Assembly (NCBI GenBank): GCA_949130485.1
Contig: OX422199.1
Span: forward strand, 6,978,402 to 7,042,401
Reading direction: 5' to 3'
Length of the DNA stretch: 64,000 nucleotides
Source of the DNA: Agelas oroides
Lineage: Eukaryota > Porifera > Demospongiae > Agelasida > Agelasidae
How positions within the stretch are numbered: the stretch's first letter is position 1; the number at the start of each line of letters is the position of its first letter. Shown piece after piece: positions 1 through 12,260 of the stretch. The translations under genes were made by a program, and so were the position numbers. The notes beneath the pieces are model-generated. The model had not been told where the DNA came from. It searched no databases and was given only the letters and a program-made list of their open reading frames with translations.

Positions 1-460
1 GCACTTACCATAGTAGGGTTAGTCACAGCACTTGTAATTGTTGTGAGAAAGAAGCTGAAGAAGCGCAGGCGAAGAAGACGAGCCGCCTCCTCACGTATGT
101 GCAAAGCAAAGTAACTCAGTTGTACCAAGAGTTCAGCACATAAGAGCGTGCAACTGGTTTCCATATCATCATCAGGGCAGTATGACATACAGCTGACCCA
201 ACAGGAACAGGAAGCCTAACCACATAATTATATTCATGTCACAGTTGCACATTTTGCCAGGTCAACGCAAACAGCAGTGAATATGATAAGCTACTGCAGT
301 AAAAAAGCATATTCACTGCTGATTGCTTACACTTACTGCCCAAATGATGTGTAGAGACCAAATGGGAGTTGTACACTCTTGCTGTAATGAACTCTTGGCT
401 GTCCATATACAGTAGCTAGTTTTGAAATACCTTACAAATATCAATCAATCAATCAATCAG

Positions 461-539
<79 letters not shown>

Positions 540-1557
540 GTCAATCAATCAATCAATCAATCAATCAAAACTTATCTGTCTAACCAATACTGTTTATTGA
601 TCTACCTACATATTTGTCTGTTTGCTAGGACTGCCAGACAGTGATTCTGAAGTATCACATATAATACGACGTCAACATCATGGATCTGCAGCAACACGTA
701 AGTTGATTGGTATTGTGTGTATTTGTCACTGCTTAGAAGTGCAAGGGTTTTCTAAAACCAACCACAATGGTCACCGTGTGCTGTGAACAGGGTTAGCAGT
801 TTGTATGTAAGTTTTAAATTTAAAGTTCAACATTTTCCGATAATTTGTTCCTTTGTAGCCCAAACCATGGCAGGAAACCCTTCTTGTGAGTTGATCATAG
901 TGTTGTTTGCTAAATCATGATGTACTGGTGACTAAGTTTGACTTGATTGTGTAGATGGATCAACGGACCACAGGTCTGGTTGTATAGGATATCCATCAGG
1001 TAAGCATTAACTGAAATACAGACTGTGATGTTCATTGAATTGATTTCAGCTTAGTGATGTTGGTAGATGTTAATTTAAGTTTCGTGGTAATTTTTTTCTA
1101 ATGTGTACTGCCTTTACAGGCTGCATTCAATGGTTAATAAATTTGCATTGCATGCCATCTCACCCATGTTTTACAGATACTGACATTACAGCATCTGGGG
1201 ATATAACAGACACAGGTATGTACTTAGCAATGGCAGTTTTCTGAGGTACATACATACACAGCATACCTGTGTATACTAAACTTGTGCCTTATGCAATGAC
1301 TGTACGTGAAACATTGAGAACCCCACAGATAAATCTGCACTTTAAAAGTCATTCTAGAAAAGGAATTAGTTTTGTTCCATACATGTGTTGAGATCTTTAT
1401 TGATGATTGACAATATGAAACTGAACCACTTGACAAGTATAGTTGGTCTAGGTGCATTGTAAGTTTCATACAGTGTGTATATTATCTTTCATCAGAGAGC
1501 GAAAGGCCACAAGTTTTCTTGTCAAGAAGAAGTGGAGATGAAAGTGGACAAGTTTGA
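1..1557 (+). CDS. 3' part of a single-pass membrane protein gene (6 exons visible)
   Basis: I do not recognise the family. Exons read as 1-94, 629-697, 859-885, 955-999, 1177-1215 and 1496-1557 (stop TGA 1555-1557), all with GT-AG borders. The window opens inside a hydrophobic segment (LTIVGLVTALVIVV), followed by a strongly basic stop-transfer stretch (RKKLKKRRRRRR), so this is a membrane span entering the cytoplasm. About 80 cytoplasmic residues follow, rich in Ser, Asp and Gly, with two tyrosines (NPSYGS and IGYPS) and the C-terminus DESGQV. Every internal exon is a multiple of 3 and starts and ends in phase 1, so each can be skipped without breaking the frame. The ectodomain lies outside the window. 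A receptor or adhesion molecule is possible. The gene converges on copy A of the GABA-B-like cluster. Confidence 0.6.
441..568. repeat. (TCAA)n microsatellite
   Basis: About 128 bp of nearly perfect TCAA repeats, interrupted by two TCAG units. It lies in the first intron visible in the plus-strand gene (95-628). Confidence 0.95.
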
Positions 1558-2094
1558 TTGCTTGTGCAGCTGCTAATTAGCTGCAATATGGATATATAGC
1601 ATATTTGCTGTGACTGCTTTGACCACATGGGCACACACACACACCTTTTTACTCTGTTTAAGAACTTAGTGGCTATGATTTTCATTCATACTCAGAAACC
1701 AATGACATGCAATACCTATACGTATATATAATAGTTTGGAGGAGACTCGAGAATTGCGACACATAAAAGGGTAAACGTGCAATGTGCAAAGGATGCAGAA
1801 TTAAAGTGAGTGTGAGTTGAAAAACAGTTCAGTGCAGAAATTACAAGCAATTTTAAAGATCTGCTCATAGGAGTTCTTAGATACTGTGGTATAATTATGC
1901 ACCTAGATAGCAATTATCGGAAAGAGGCAGATACTATAGTCTAATTTGCAATGAACTAATGTCAATAATGGCTGTGGTGTACTTATGTTGGCTATAACTA
2001 CATAATTTGTTGTGCACAATTACAGGTGTTATGTGAAATGCAAAATGCACAGCACGACATTTTACGATTACAGCTGCATTAGTTTCTTACAGCA
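1558..2094. other. Convergent intergenic spacer
   Basis: This lies between the stop of the plus-strand gene (1557) and the stop of GABA-B-like copy A (2095, minus strand). It holds no credible ORF. An ATTAAA at 1800-1805 on the plus strand could be the poly(A) signal of the left gene. I see no convincing poly(A) hexamer for copy A. Confidence 0.4.
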
Positions 2095-2121
2095 TTATTC
2101 CTGAGCATTGAGTGTTCCATT
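2095..2121 (-). CDS. Copy A terminal micro-exon (8 codons + stop)
   Basis: The minus strand reads a pyrimidine tract plus CAG, then Asn-Gly-Thr-Leu-Asn-Ala-Gln-Glu-stop. The phase fits the upstream exon, which ends in LIK at 2245. The same short peptide follows an acceptor at the matching place in copies B and C. Continuing the reading frame past LIK gives unrelated sequence in each copy, so splicing to this exon is preferred over read-through. Confidence 0.72.
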   Translation of the reverse strand, partial: NGTLNAQE

Positions 2122-5100
2122 CTGTAAAGAAAAAATGAAGCTGATCATCAATATAGTTATGTCACCCACCCAGTTTACAAGACTTGGAGGTACAATTGTT
2201 CTATAGGGACATTATTGAGGTGGTTTCCTTCTGTTGGTTGTCACCTTAATGAGAGTGAGCTCCTTTTCCAGTTGACTGATTCTCCTGTCCCTTTCCTTCA
2301 GAGCTTCCTCTGCATCCCGTATAGCCTTCTCCCTGTCAGGCCCAGTTTGAGTGTGGGCAACAGCTGAAGTTGTAGACTGATGTTTGGCAAAGGAATCCAT
2401 AGCCGTGGCTGGGTTGCTCTTGTCAAAGATCCTCTTACCATCAGGGTCAGAGTACAGGTTCAACATCTGAGGGTCAAATTATTGGTCTCCGTTTAGTTGA
2501 TGAGGAAAGTGGCAAATTAGCTAGATATCTTGATTGCACAAGAGTAACGATAATTGCTAAATCACATCATGTTAGAACCATACCTTTGGCACAAACATGA
2601 GGATAAGAGAGATGGTTGCTAGTAGCATAATCCCTGCAGAGAATATTCCATTGCTGATGTTAATGTAGTCTTGAAGCAGGAATGTGACAAGAACGAGGGC
2701 CACAAAGACAACACTTGAGATGTAGACCAGCGCTGCAACAAACTTTGAGTCATTGAGGATGGGTATCTTCACTTTCCTTGTCTGGAAGGCGAGGATGAGG
2801 CCCACAATCTGAAGTACTCCCAGGTAGAGGAAGAGGAACAGATCACAGTAGAAGGCAGGTGACCCAGGTTGGTAACACACCCAGACATAGTTCTCTTGAC
2901 GCACCCCCAGTGCCTACAATTGAATTATGATGAGCAGTGATAGCAACTATACCGGATCATAGTTATATACATTTTACATAGAGCTCAAGTTCATAGTCAC
3001 AGTGCTGATTCAATGTGCACTTGGTTATCGTAGAAACTGCATTATACCATTCTTCCATCTCTGTCTTCATGATCTCGTATCAGCGTGGGAGGCCTTCTTT
3101 GAGAGATACTCTTTCCCACCACAGCCGCAACACCAATGCTTGTGATAAGCAGAACAATGAGAACAAGATGCCAGTCCTTGGGAGTCTGTATTTATTTGCA
3201 TATATTATGTGGATGTAAAATGTGTGTCACGTTTACATTTGGATGCACAGGTATATGTACAATGTGCCGTACAATGAAGCTATTTTCAAGACCCCCACTA
3301 TAAAATACTCAAGATGCCCGTTCTAACGATAATACTTATCACTTGTCATGTGACATAGTGGTCCCTGTGCATCTCTCAATCACCAAGCACAGCTGATGAG
3401 GCCTGATAATGGCTGAAACACATTCTATACATTTGATGATGTGGTTCACTGTTTACACCTTACAGCTAGTAATACCACCAAATTGTGGTATTATATTGTA
3501 TTTTGTATCACATCATCCTTACCCAAGGTTGTATTATGTAATGTCATGTGTGTGAATAATCAGATATCTCATGTGCACAATACTTTGGGAGTCCAAGAAA
3601 GCTAGCTCTCGTCTAATCCGTTAGCATCCACAACCAGTGGGTACAAAACCCGAATACCACACTAATGTTCAGTTACCATCTTGTTAGGTGCAGGGTTGTG
3701 GAAGATCTGATAGACTCTCCACATCTTAGCGAGGATTGTACCAAATGCCAGCAGGTAACCCAGCACATACATCCAGGTGTGCAGCTGCACGGAAAGTTTG
3801 TCATGTTCATGATGTTTACAATGAGAAGGGCACACAATAATAGAGGGCAGTTGCAATGCTGTCCTTACAGTGCAGTGAACATGGTTTGCTCTCTCGCTGG
3901 TTGAGTACAGCAGTTGAACATAGACTGAGAAATACATCAGCAGAGATCCAGCAATGATAAGGTAGTTGAGCTTTGGACTTGTCAGACGTATTACACTGCA
4001 TGTGAAGAAAGGAGTTTATAACGAATGAAATTCAGAGTACCATCACAGGACTATCTATGCATGATTTGGTATTTGGTAATGACAGTATATTCCCATGTAT
4101 GACTAAACTAACTTAGTGTTCATCACCTTCTGTTTCTAAACACAAAGTTAAACAGGAGGCAGACAACGCTGAAGATCATCCCCACTGCTGCCAGAAAGTA
4201 GAAGACTACCACCAGCCCAAGTTGAAACGTGTGAATGACTTCCTGTGGAGTGCCATCTGGTGGTACCCCATCTGTAGCAGTACAAACGCATCATTCCTGT
4301 TATGACTATAAAAGCTATTTTTCCTACTGCAGAAAGCAGGTACATAGGTATACCCTCTCGATAAGTACATCAGGAACAAGGCTAGTTCAATAATGTGTTA
4401 CGATGTGTTTCATACTTATCTCTGCAGTAATTTGTACATGCACATTTTTAAGTGTTTTTGCCTACATTAGACACTGTAATTTAGCCTTATTTTCTTACCT
4501 GGAAAAACTGTAGGGTCACTCTCTCTCTCTTCATAAGTTAACACAGAATCAGCTGTTCTGTCAACATATCCAAACCTTATCCTCTCAGTCCCTGCAGTAC
4601 AAAGAGAAGTCTTTCACAACAGAAGTGAAGTATATTATGGTGACTGTAGAGGCTTTAATTTTGTACTTCATTGTGATAGCTAGCTGGCTCACACATTGTC
4701 AGTCCTTCCAAGTATGTTTCCAGTTTACACCATCATGTACTTGTATAGGTATTCACTAGCCCAGTTCACAGGCTCTCCCACCATTATTGTGAGGAAAGGC
4801 TTGGACCAAGGTTATGTATTCGCTGCACATTTAATGAGTCTTTCCCCATACATTTACACTGTTTAGTAAGTTCAATTACAATACTCCTCACTGTTTGAGT
4901 GCCTCCTGTATTGCAGAAGTCTGATCCTGTCTTGAAAAACGGTTCCATTTTCATCAAATCTCACCTGACCCTGTATAAATCATTATAAAGGCAGCATAAT
5001 GATTTTCTAAAATCATGGTTGGGGTGAGCCTGAGTGAGCCCCACACTAGCGTGACTGCATTGCACACGAGTGTGTGTATGCTTGTTGGTTTGTTTGGACC

Positions 5101-8100
5101 GACCACTTACCGTAAATTTTTAATGAGCGCATTCAAATATTTCACGATGATTGAATGTCCACGCCGACGTGGAATTCAGCTAAGCCGTGAGAACGAGCGT
5201 GAAGGGCTAGCTGCATGTCTGTGTGGGCATTCCAAATGCAATTTGCTACTCGCTCAGGCTCGCCCCAGGTTGATTCAGCATCTTTCTAGTTATAAAGGTA
5301 TCCATCCTGCTTCCAATACCTCATTTAGTACATTCTTTCTTCACAGTGCAAAAGCAGCCCAAGACATTTGAATTTGTTTGCCAGACATTTTTTCCTAGTG
5401 AGAGGGTGGGGTCTGGGCATGAGACTAAATTGCATTCTGAGGTTCCACAATGTTTAGTTGTACGCTACCCCTTCTTGCCCATAGCCAAATTTCTTATGCT
5501 ATTAGGCAGTATGGATGAATTAAGAATGGTGTGACTAACAAAGTAAATTATAAAGTTTCATTTAACAACGTTAACATAACTTGATTGTAGGGCTATAAAC
5601 TTACAGATACTCCAGAGAAGTTAGTCTGTTCCAGGTTCCAGCGCATAACACACCCCATCACACCATTGGAATAGTTAAACTGCTCCAGCGGAACTAGGCC
5701 TCCTTCCTGCCCACCACACCCAATCTCTGACACATTATAGTTGCTTAGGAGCATCTCCTGTGTTCGGTTCAACCCCAGTGCTAGAGCCCACACAGCGTCA
5801 TATGCCACACCACTTATTACTCGATTAGGAGCATATCCTAACTGGGTGCTTCTGTTTTCATAAAGTTCATCAAACTGTCTTGCTGTCTGCTCATACATAT
5901 TTGGTACAGAACAAGATTGCACTCATAACAGTGATGTATAGCTAAAGTAAGGCAATGAACCAATTTTAAAATTTCAGCCTTACAATTTCAGCAATGGTCA
6001 TTCCATCAAGATCGTCAGGAGTGGGATACTGCTGGATTAGCAACACTCTGGCCTTCACTATGAAATCCTCGAGCTGCTGATCACTACAAGATACATCGTT
6101 TTTTGACACCTCTTTTGTCCACCAGCCGACTGGGTATCCACCATATGTAATCCAGGCATAGCGGGGATAGGTGAGATTTCGCTTGGCTGCCTGTAATGTG
6201 TTTAAGAGAATTTTGAGATGGTTAAGTTACTTTTCAAGCTACGAAGGTAGAAAATTGAATAATTAATGTAAGGGATAACAGTGGAAGATAGACATTACCA
6301 TCCTAGCCTCTCGCCAATAACTTTGCAAAAATTCTCCTACAAGGCACCTTGCTCACCTCACAAATTATTTTCCTGGCCACCTTTGAATATGAGTTTACAA
6401 AGAAGATCCTAAACTCTCCATCTGGTTCCTGGGTTGTTAATATACAAACAGATTGGAGAAAGTTCATTTCACACACTGCAGGAAATCTGTTGTATACTGT
6501 GAGGCGTGAGCCATTAAGTAACAGGTTATATTAAGTACGTGTTAGTAAACAATGTGGCAAGACATTGTATAAGTTATTGTGTGCAAGTATTTCCTCAAGT
6601 CACAGAATCTGATTTGGGAAAATAATGCACACAAGTGTCAGTGTTGTTTCACAAATGACACAGGCCTTTAAAATCTAGTCAATGCTGCCTGAGTGGCTTA
6701 GCTAGTGGTATAAGGGTGTCTGACTAGTATATTCAAACGAGAGTGAGTGACGACTTACAAAGACATCAACAATAGTGGGAATAGGGTCCTCATTAGTGGT
6801 AAAGACCCGGTTGACAATGGTGATATTTGTGTTGCTGAAGCAACATGTGCTGGTGGTGTTGGCTTCCAAATTCTCCAGCAAGGCCTGGAAGTCTACAAAC
6901 ATCTGTGGAATGTGAATAATTTAGCATTGACATAGGACATTCAAGGAGCAAGTGTATATGCTATCGCTTCCATATGTCTGGGTGATATAAATTATGCCAG
7001 TAGAAGCATGGGAAACCTGTTGAAATACTGGTAGCTATATTCTAACTCTGAGGTCGAGTGATGAAAAACTTATTAGATTTGCTCACTCTCAGTCCAATAG
7101 CTATATATCCAAGCAAAATAACCTTGCTGAACACATTTTCATCTTGGGTGAGGAATACAATTCGATTCCAGCTGTAGTGGTTCAACACTGAGAGAAGTAC
7201 TGGCACAAAATTCTCAAAGTTTGGGTATGTCCGGAAATAGTTCCTGAATCGTGTTCTGTTACTGAGTGTTGAAACTGCTGAGGCAAATGAGATCTGCAAA
7301 AAAAAAAAGAGATCATATGCAACAGAGATAACAGTAAATATGATTTTACTTTTGTACTCTAACTGGTGTGTATAACACCACCTAACGACCACATGTGGCA
7401 AACTCTGCACATGCATGTGTACACAGTGAAACTTGACATAATGACCTGTTTTATTTTCGAGCAGATTGGAGTGCAGGTGGTAACTGCATCCCAAGTGCAA
7501 AGTATTGGGTGTTGGTAGGCTTGCTGCACTACAGCACATCCCATGCATCCACAGCACTTCTGATGGCAACGGTACTTCTTTACAACACTGACCGACACAG
7601 ATCTCTCAATAGGCTTTGCGCAGTGTTCTGCCATCTTCTGCCCAGCAAGTTGGCTGCCTTTGTTTATTATCTCGTGATATACAGTGCGTGCAACAGCAAG
7701 TTACCGTAAATCGGGAAACTTTCGTTGTTGAAAAATTTTCGCAGTCGCATAAGGTTACGAAATTTAATCTCACGACTCTACAGCGAATTTTTTCCTACAA
7801 CGAATAATTAAAACATTACGGTGCGAATCATAGTGCGCGCCATTCCACGTGCTCGTGACGTTCACACTTGCGACTGTGTAGGAAACTTCAAGTCCGCCTT
7901 GTGCCAGGTCAGCTGAATACTTTCCTGCGCCCAATTACTGTACATTCTATAGTACCTCCCCGTCGCAAAAACAGCGAACACACCTGCGACAGCTTTCGAG
8001 GCAAATGTCCTATGACAGTTCCTTCCTTTTCCACAGCCACAGCGTATCGACCGGAAGCGTTTTCGGGCTCGCTTTCGTACACCAACGTCTCTCTAACCGC

Positions 8101-10634
8101 CGCCTCCCATACTTCTTTATATACGTGGTAGCCTCAAATACAATTCCTTTCGAAAAACTCTTCCATGGCAGTTACTCTCTCCGTACGTTCTTCCCGACTT
8201 CACACCTGCTCTAGCACGTGCACGTGCCGCACGAAAGCCGATTACGCAATAATAATAACGTACAAATGCTATGATGTAAAATTTTCGTGTTCAAATATTT
8301 TCGTATGACGTCGACCCTACGAAAAATTTTCAACACGAAAATTTTTCCAGCGAAAATTTCATACAACGAAAATTTCCTGATTTACGGTAGCTTCACTTCA
8401 CTCTACATGCAATGGCTATGCTTCTTGCTAGAAGCTGGATTGTGCAACTAACTCCGATTCCCTGTTCCATTTTTGCCCAAATCTAGCCAGGCTACCACAC
8501 TAACTGTAGCTAGTGGGTTAACTTAATGATTCCTTTATGGCATGACAAGCTCTGAGTGCACACTTCACTTATGTGTTAAAATGACTTGTAGCTCAGTGTG
8601 ACTGTGCTGTATCAGTAGTCTGCAACCAGAAAGTAGATATAGCTTGTTAACAACGTACCTACTTAACCTTTACACAAGGCTCCAGAGCTGTAAGTCGGGA
8701 TGAAGTTTGCATGTGTGGTCACTGAAGTGTCAGGTTAGCAGTGCAAATGTAAGTACCTTTATGTTAAGATAGCATAGTTTGGCCACTGTAAATTCCTGTG
8801 TCAACATTTTGTAATAGCAAATGTTTGGCCCTGTATAGCTAGTCTCCGCAGATTACCCTCAGGCTTAGTGCTTCAACCACAGATACTTCAATGACAATTG
8901 TATCCAGCTGTGGTGTCAAACTTCAGTAAGTACTCTCAAGCTTAGAAAAAAAGGCTAAAACATTGGACATACACTGCACTTTTGTGGCTTTTCATTCATT
9001 CATTCATTACTATATATTTTTTCTTTCCACTTGGGGTGTAATGTCTACGAAATTTATGCAAAAAGCAAGGGGATACATAGCTAATGAACTGTACCCCAAT
9101 TACAAAATCAAAAACAAACAAACAAAGATGACAAAGAAGCAGTTAAAGTTATGAAAGTGTCTTAGACCATAACTGCATGCCAGAGGCGCGAGTTATAAGT
9201 CTGCCTGCCTGAGCATTAGCAAACAAATGTGCTTTGGCATCTTTAAAAGTGCGTTCAAGCTGAATTTGCTGTTTGCTAACTCTTCTTGCCTGAGGTTACT
9301 CATCAGTATCTGTAGTTGATGTGCGACTAGGTTAGGAAAGCCTAGAAATTCTTATGTGATAGAGTGTGAGCTCTGGCAGCAATCTTTATTAATGGATCTG
9401 GCTCTGTACACCGGAACGCAACAGAACATTTGGGCAATGGGTCGGATACAGAACTGTAAACTGCATCTGTTACAGTATCAGTTCTACAAGAACAGCCCTG
9501 CTATTCGTGCTGGTCTGATACAGATACTGTGCGTTACTGCTACCTGCGGTACTGATTCAATTCCGAAAATACAGAACACTTGGGTAATGGAACTGTATCG
9601 GGTCCGAAAAATTTTGGCTAGTCTCGTGCCCAGACCCAGTGGTGAGTGACTGTGCCACGACTTGTTTGCGGTGTCAGCGAAAATTTGCCTCATTCCCGGG
9701 TCACGTGGGAGAGGAAAAGCTGCAGCGAAATGCCTACTTTCAGCACTGCTCCACCACTCCCAGATTGCCTACATGTCAACGGTATACCCGGTGTCACGAT
9801 GCATTCTATGCCCCTAAATTTTATCCCCCCGGATATTTTATCCTAGGACTATCGTATCTCCCTAGGCTCGTAGATTAGTAGCCTCGAACCACTTACTTTT
9901 TGAGCGCGGTATTTAGTGCGATTACAAGCTACATTACGCATGCCGTTGTTTGCATAAGTACATATCCGTGCACAGTACTTCGTGACTATCCGTATGGGTC
10001 TAGCCATAGATAGCCACTCCACTATCTATGGTCTAGCTACACATGTATCAACAGATTACATGTTGCGCAGAGAAAACATTGTCTAGATCTATATGCGCAT
10101 GCATGTGCAGTACCTGAGATATGTTCCATTTATGGCTGATCTCGGCTACAGGTACAGTAGCCACTGAGCATCCACACCCAACTATCGCTATCCTCACAGG
10201 GTCAGGTTGTAGTGGAATATCATCCAAAAATGCATTCAGAGATTTTCCAAGGTTGCACTGCATAAGTGAAGTACAAAAAATGCAAGTCACCCAGTAAACG
10301 AATGTGTAGGCTACGCCGCAGCACTCTATATGGCGGATATGGAAAAACACAGTACTACATCCACCATACTGGGATCAGCAACTTGTCCTTATACAGATAC
10401 CTTTGAGTCTTTTACTGGAGAATACTGCAGCTTATACTCTCCGAGGACGCCAGAACTGTGGATGTGCTCCAGAGCCAAATCAATGGCGGGGATGCCAGGT
10501 GAGGAGTTATATCCGAAACGTCCGTAAGAGACGATGAGGGAGAAAGTGAGCGGTATTTCTCTGGCAGAAAAAAAATTCACACGGGCGATAGCGATTATAA
10601 GTGCAAATACGCAAGCAGCAGCTTTGATCTTCAT
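2095..10634 (-). CDS. GABA-B-like class C GPCR, tandem copy A (16 exons, 840 aa)
   Basis: Predicted metabotropic GABA-B-type receptor at the plasma membrane. Exons in coding order: 10401-10634, 10114-10257, 7123-7293, 6759-6902, 6357-6428, 5984-6190, 5605-5886, 4892-4970, 4499-4591, 4127-4271, 3869-3995, 3677-3784, 3048-3185, 2584-2913, 2245-2466, 2095-2121. All borders are GT-AG and the total is 2523 nt, in frame. The signal peptide (about residues 1-24) is followed by a Venus-flytrap domain with GCGCSVATVPVAEI, FRTYP, AYDAVWALALGLNRT and the FDENG turn. The 7TM part holds the conserved extracellular cysteines (HVHC after TM2; WVCYQPG before TM5), and TM7 ends in FVPK. The tail carries a coiled coil (EEALKERDRRISQLEKEL). 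The start is the only Met before the signal sequence. Many N-glycosylation sequons lie in the ectodomain. It is the leftmost of three tandem copies. Family assignment is secure; the ligand is unknown. Confidence 0.88.
6685..6745 (+). repeat. tRNA-like SINE remnant in a copy A intron
   Basis: GAGTGGCTTAGCTAGTGGTA resembles a tRNA A box region, and TATATTCAAACGAGAG sits where a B box would be. It lies between the exons at 6357-6428 and 6759-6902. It is similar to the sequence at 30149-30219. No cloverleaf is intact, so it is probably a decayed tRNA-derived element and not a working tRNA. Confidence 0.3.
7702..8389. mobile_element. TIR element / MITE of the TACCGTA family (688 bp)
   Basis: The left end reads TACCGTAAATCGGGAAA and the right end, as reverse complement, TACCGTAAATCAGGAAA; the similarity runs on inward through TTTTCG-rich sequence. 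No transposase ORF is present. The flanks are compatible with a TA duplication. It lies in the intron between copy A exons 2 and 3. Confidence 0.7.
9163..9387. repeat. Diverged third copy of the copy A upstream repeat
   Basis: It shares long stretches with 10860-11090 and 11735-11965: the AACTGCATGCCAGAGGCGC start, AGCAAACAAATGTGCTTTG, GAGGTTACTCATCAG and GAGCTCTGGCAGCA. The identity is clearly lower than between those two copies. It sits in the intron between copy A exons 2 and 3. Confidence 0.7.
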
Positions 10635-10647
10635 CTGGGATATTGGT

Positions 10648-11304
10648 CATGCATACGAATTGTCATGCAAATGTAATGTAAAGCAGCCTGGTGGTACCGA
10701 CGGAAAAGTAGCCGCACTCGGTGTTATTGTACCTGAGAGACGGAAAGCGCTGCACGCCAGTGTATAGGGATGCAAAGTTAATGTATAAAGTACAACGGTG
10801 TACATGTGTACGATGATGTTTGTGAGACATAACAAGTTAAGACAATTATTACCTAGACCGTAACTGCATGCCAGAGGCGCATGTTATAACTCTCATTGAG
10901 TATTACTCAGCGTTAGCAAACAAATGTGCTTTGTCTTTACGTGCTGTCAAGAATTCGCTGTTTGTTAAACCTTTTCGTTTGAGGTTACTCATCAGCATCT
11001 AGTTGATATGCGACTAGATCAGGAAAACCTAATTTTTATGTCAGTGCACATAGAGTCTGAGCTCTGGCAGCACATCTTCCTACAAAGGCCACGTTGTTCC
11101 ACAATATTAATGTCACACATCATTGGATGTAAGTACATACGTCTTAGGTCTCAGCACATTTATAGATCTATGACTATGTTATGTATACCTTTTTGACCTT
11201 GATCAAGATTGATAGATTTGTCTTGCAGCATTTGCAAGCATAAGTATGAACCTTGTGCGCACATCGCACCTTGACTGCATGCAGAAGTACCGCGCCGGCC
11301 CCGG
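10648..11304. repeat. 655-bp direct repeat, unit 1 (5' flank of copy A)
   Basis: It begins 13 bp upstream of the copy A start codon and repeats at 11525-12179. I saw only a handful of differences, including a 2-bp indel and single substitutions. It contains TGGTACCGACGG and other non-coding sequence. The ORFs in it are identical in both units but have no protein character. Confidence 0.92.
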
Positions 11305-11524
11305 TGTCATAGGATATTTGGCATCCCCGGTTTTTTGTATCCCCGTACATAATATCCTAGGTTAACATTCTGCAGTTGCCTCCCAAACAACTCTGTTACC
11401 CAAATCTCCAGAATCTATATACACTAAGTATTATTTTTGGCGGATCAAGCCAGGCATGCAACTTCCCAAGATCTCACCCAAATTACACAGGTACCACATC
11501 CTTCTTTACCACTTACCCAAACTA
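11305..11524. other. Spacer between the two upstream repeat units
   Basis: This 220-bp stretch carries an AGGATATTT / AATATCCT inverted pair near its left end. Related CCGGATATTTTATCCTAGG text occurs at 9829-9847, so the same short repeat may be present twice. No gene is visible. Confidence 0.4.
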
Positions 11525-12179
11525 CATGCATACGAATTGTCATGCAAATGTAATGTAAAGCAGCCTGGTGGTACCGACGGAAAAGTAGCCGCACTCGGTG
11601 TTATTGTACCTGAGAGACGGAAAGCGCTGCACGCCAGTGTAGGGATGCAAAGTTAATGTATAAAGTACAACGGTGTACATGTGTACGATGATGTTTGTGA
11701 GACATAACAAGTTAAGACAATTATTACCTAGACCGTAACTGCATGCCAGAGGCGCATGTTATAACTCTCATTGAGTATTACTCAGCGTTAGCAAACAAAT
11801 GTGCTTTGTCTTTACGTGCTGTCAAGAATTCGCTGTTTGTTAAACCTTTTCATTTGAGGTTACTCATCAGCATCTAGTTGATATGCGACTAGATCAGGAA
11901 AACCTAATTTTTATGTCAGTGCACATAGAGTCTGAGCTCTGGCAGCACATCTTCCTACAAAGGCCACGTTGTTCCACAATATTAATGTCACACATCATTG
12001 GATGTAAGTACATACGTCTTAGGTCTCAGCACATTTATAGATCTATGACTATGTTATGTATACCTTTTTGACCTTGATCAAGATTGATAGAATTGTCTTG
12101 CAGCATTTGCAAGCATAAGTATGAACCTTGTGCGCACATCGCACCTTGACTGCATGCAGAAGTACCGCGCCGGCCCCGG
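11525..12179. repeat. 655-bp direct repeat, unit 2
   Basis: A near-identical copy of 10648-11304, starting at the same CATGCATACGAATTG and ending at CGCCGGCCCCGG. It places the sequence that flanks the copy A start codon a second time about 0.9 kb further upstream. Confidence 0.92.
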
Positions 12180-12260
12180 CCCCACAGCGATCGCATGACG
12201 TCATCAAGTTAACAAGCTGTTGACTGCGCATGCGTATGACACGAAGACCACGTGTTGTTA
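12180..12260. promoter_or_regulatory. Candidate promoter: CRE, NRF1-like and E-box motifs
   Basis: Within 80 bp there are a perfect palindromic TGACGTCA, a TGCGCATGCG resembling an NRF1 site, and a CACGTG E-box. They lie just beyond the duplicated segment, between copy B's stop (12557) and copy A's start (10634). If functional, copy A would need a 5' UTR reaching back this far. This is inferred from motifs only. Confidence 0.35.

Noticed and set aside
2212..2244. Read-through C-terminus of copy A past LIK (also 12682-12756 and 26460-26579)
   Set aside because: The three copies share no residues after LIK, whereas a downstream micro-exon is conserved in all three.
5015..5371. 118-codon plus-strand ORF between copy A exons
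   Set aside because: Antisense within an intron of a well-supported gene, low complexity, no paralogue in the matching introns of copies B and C.
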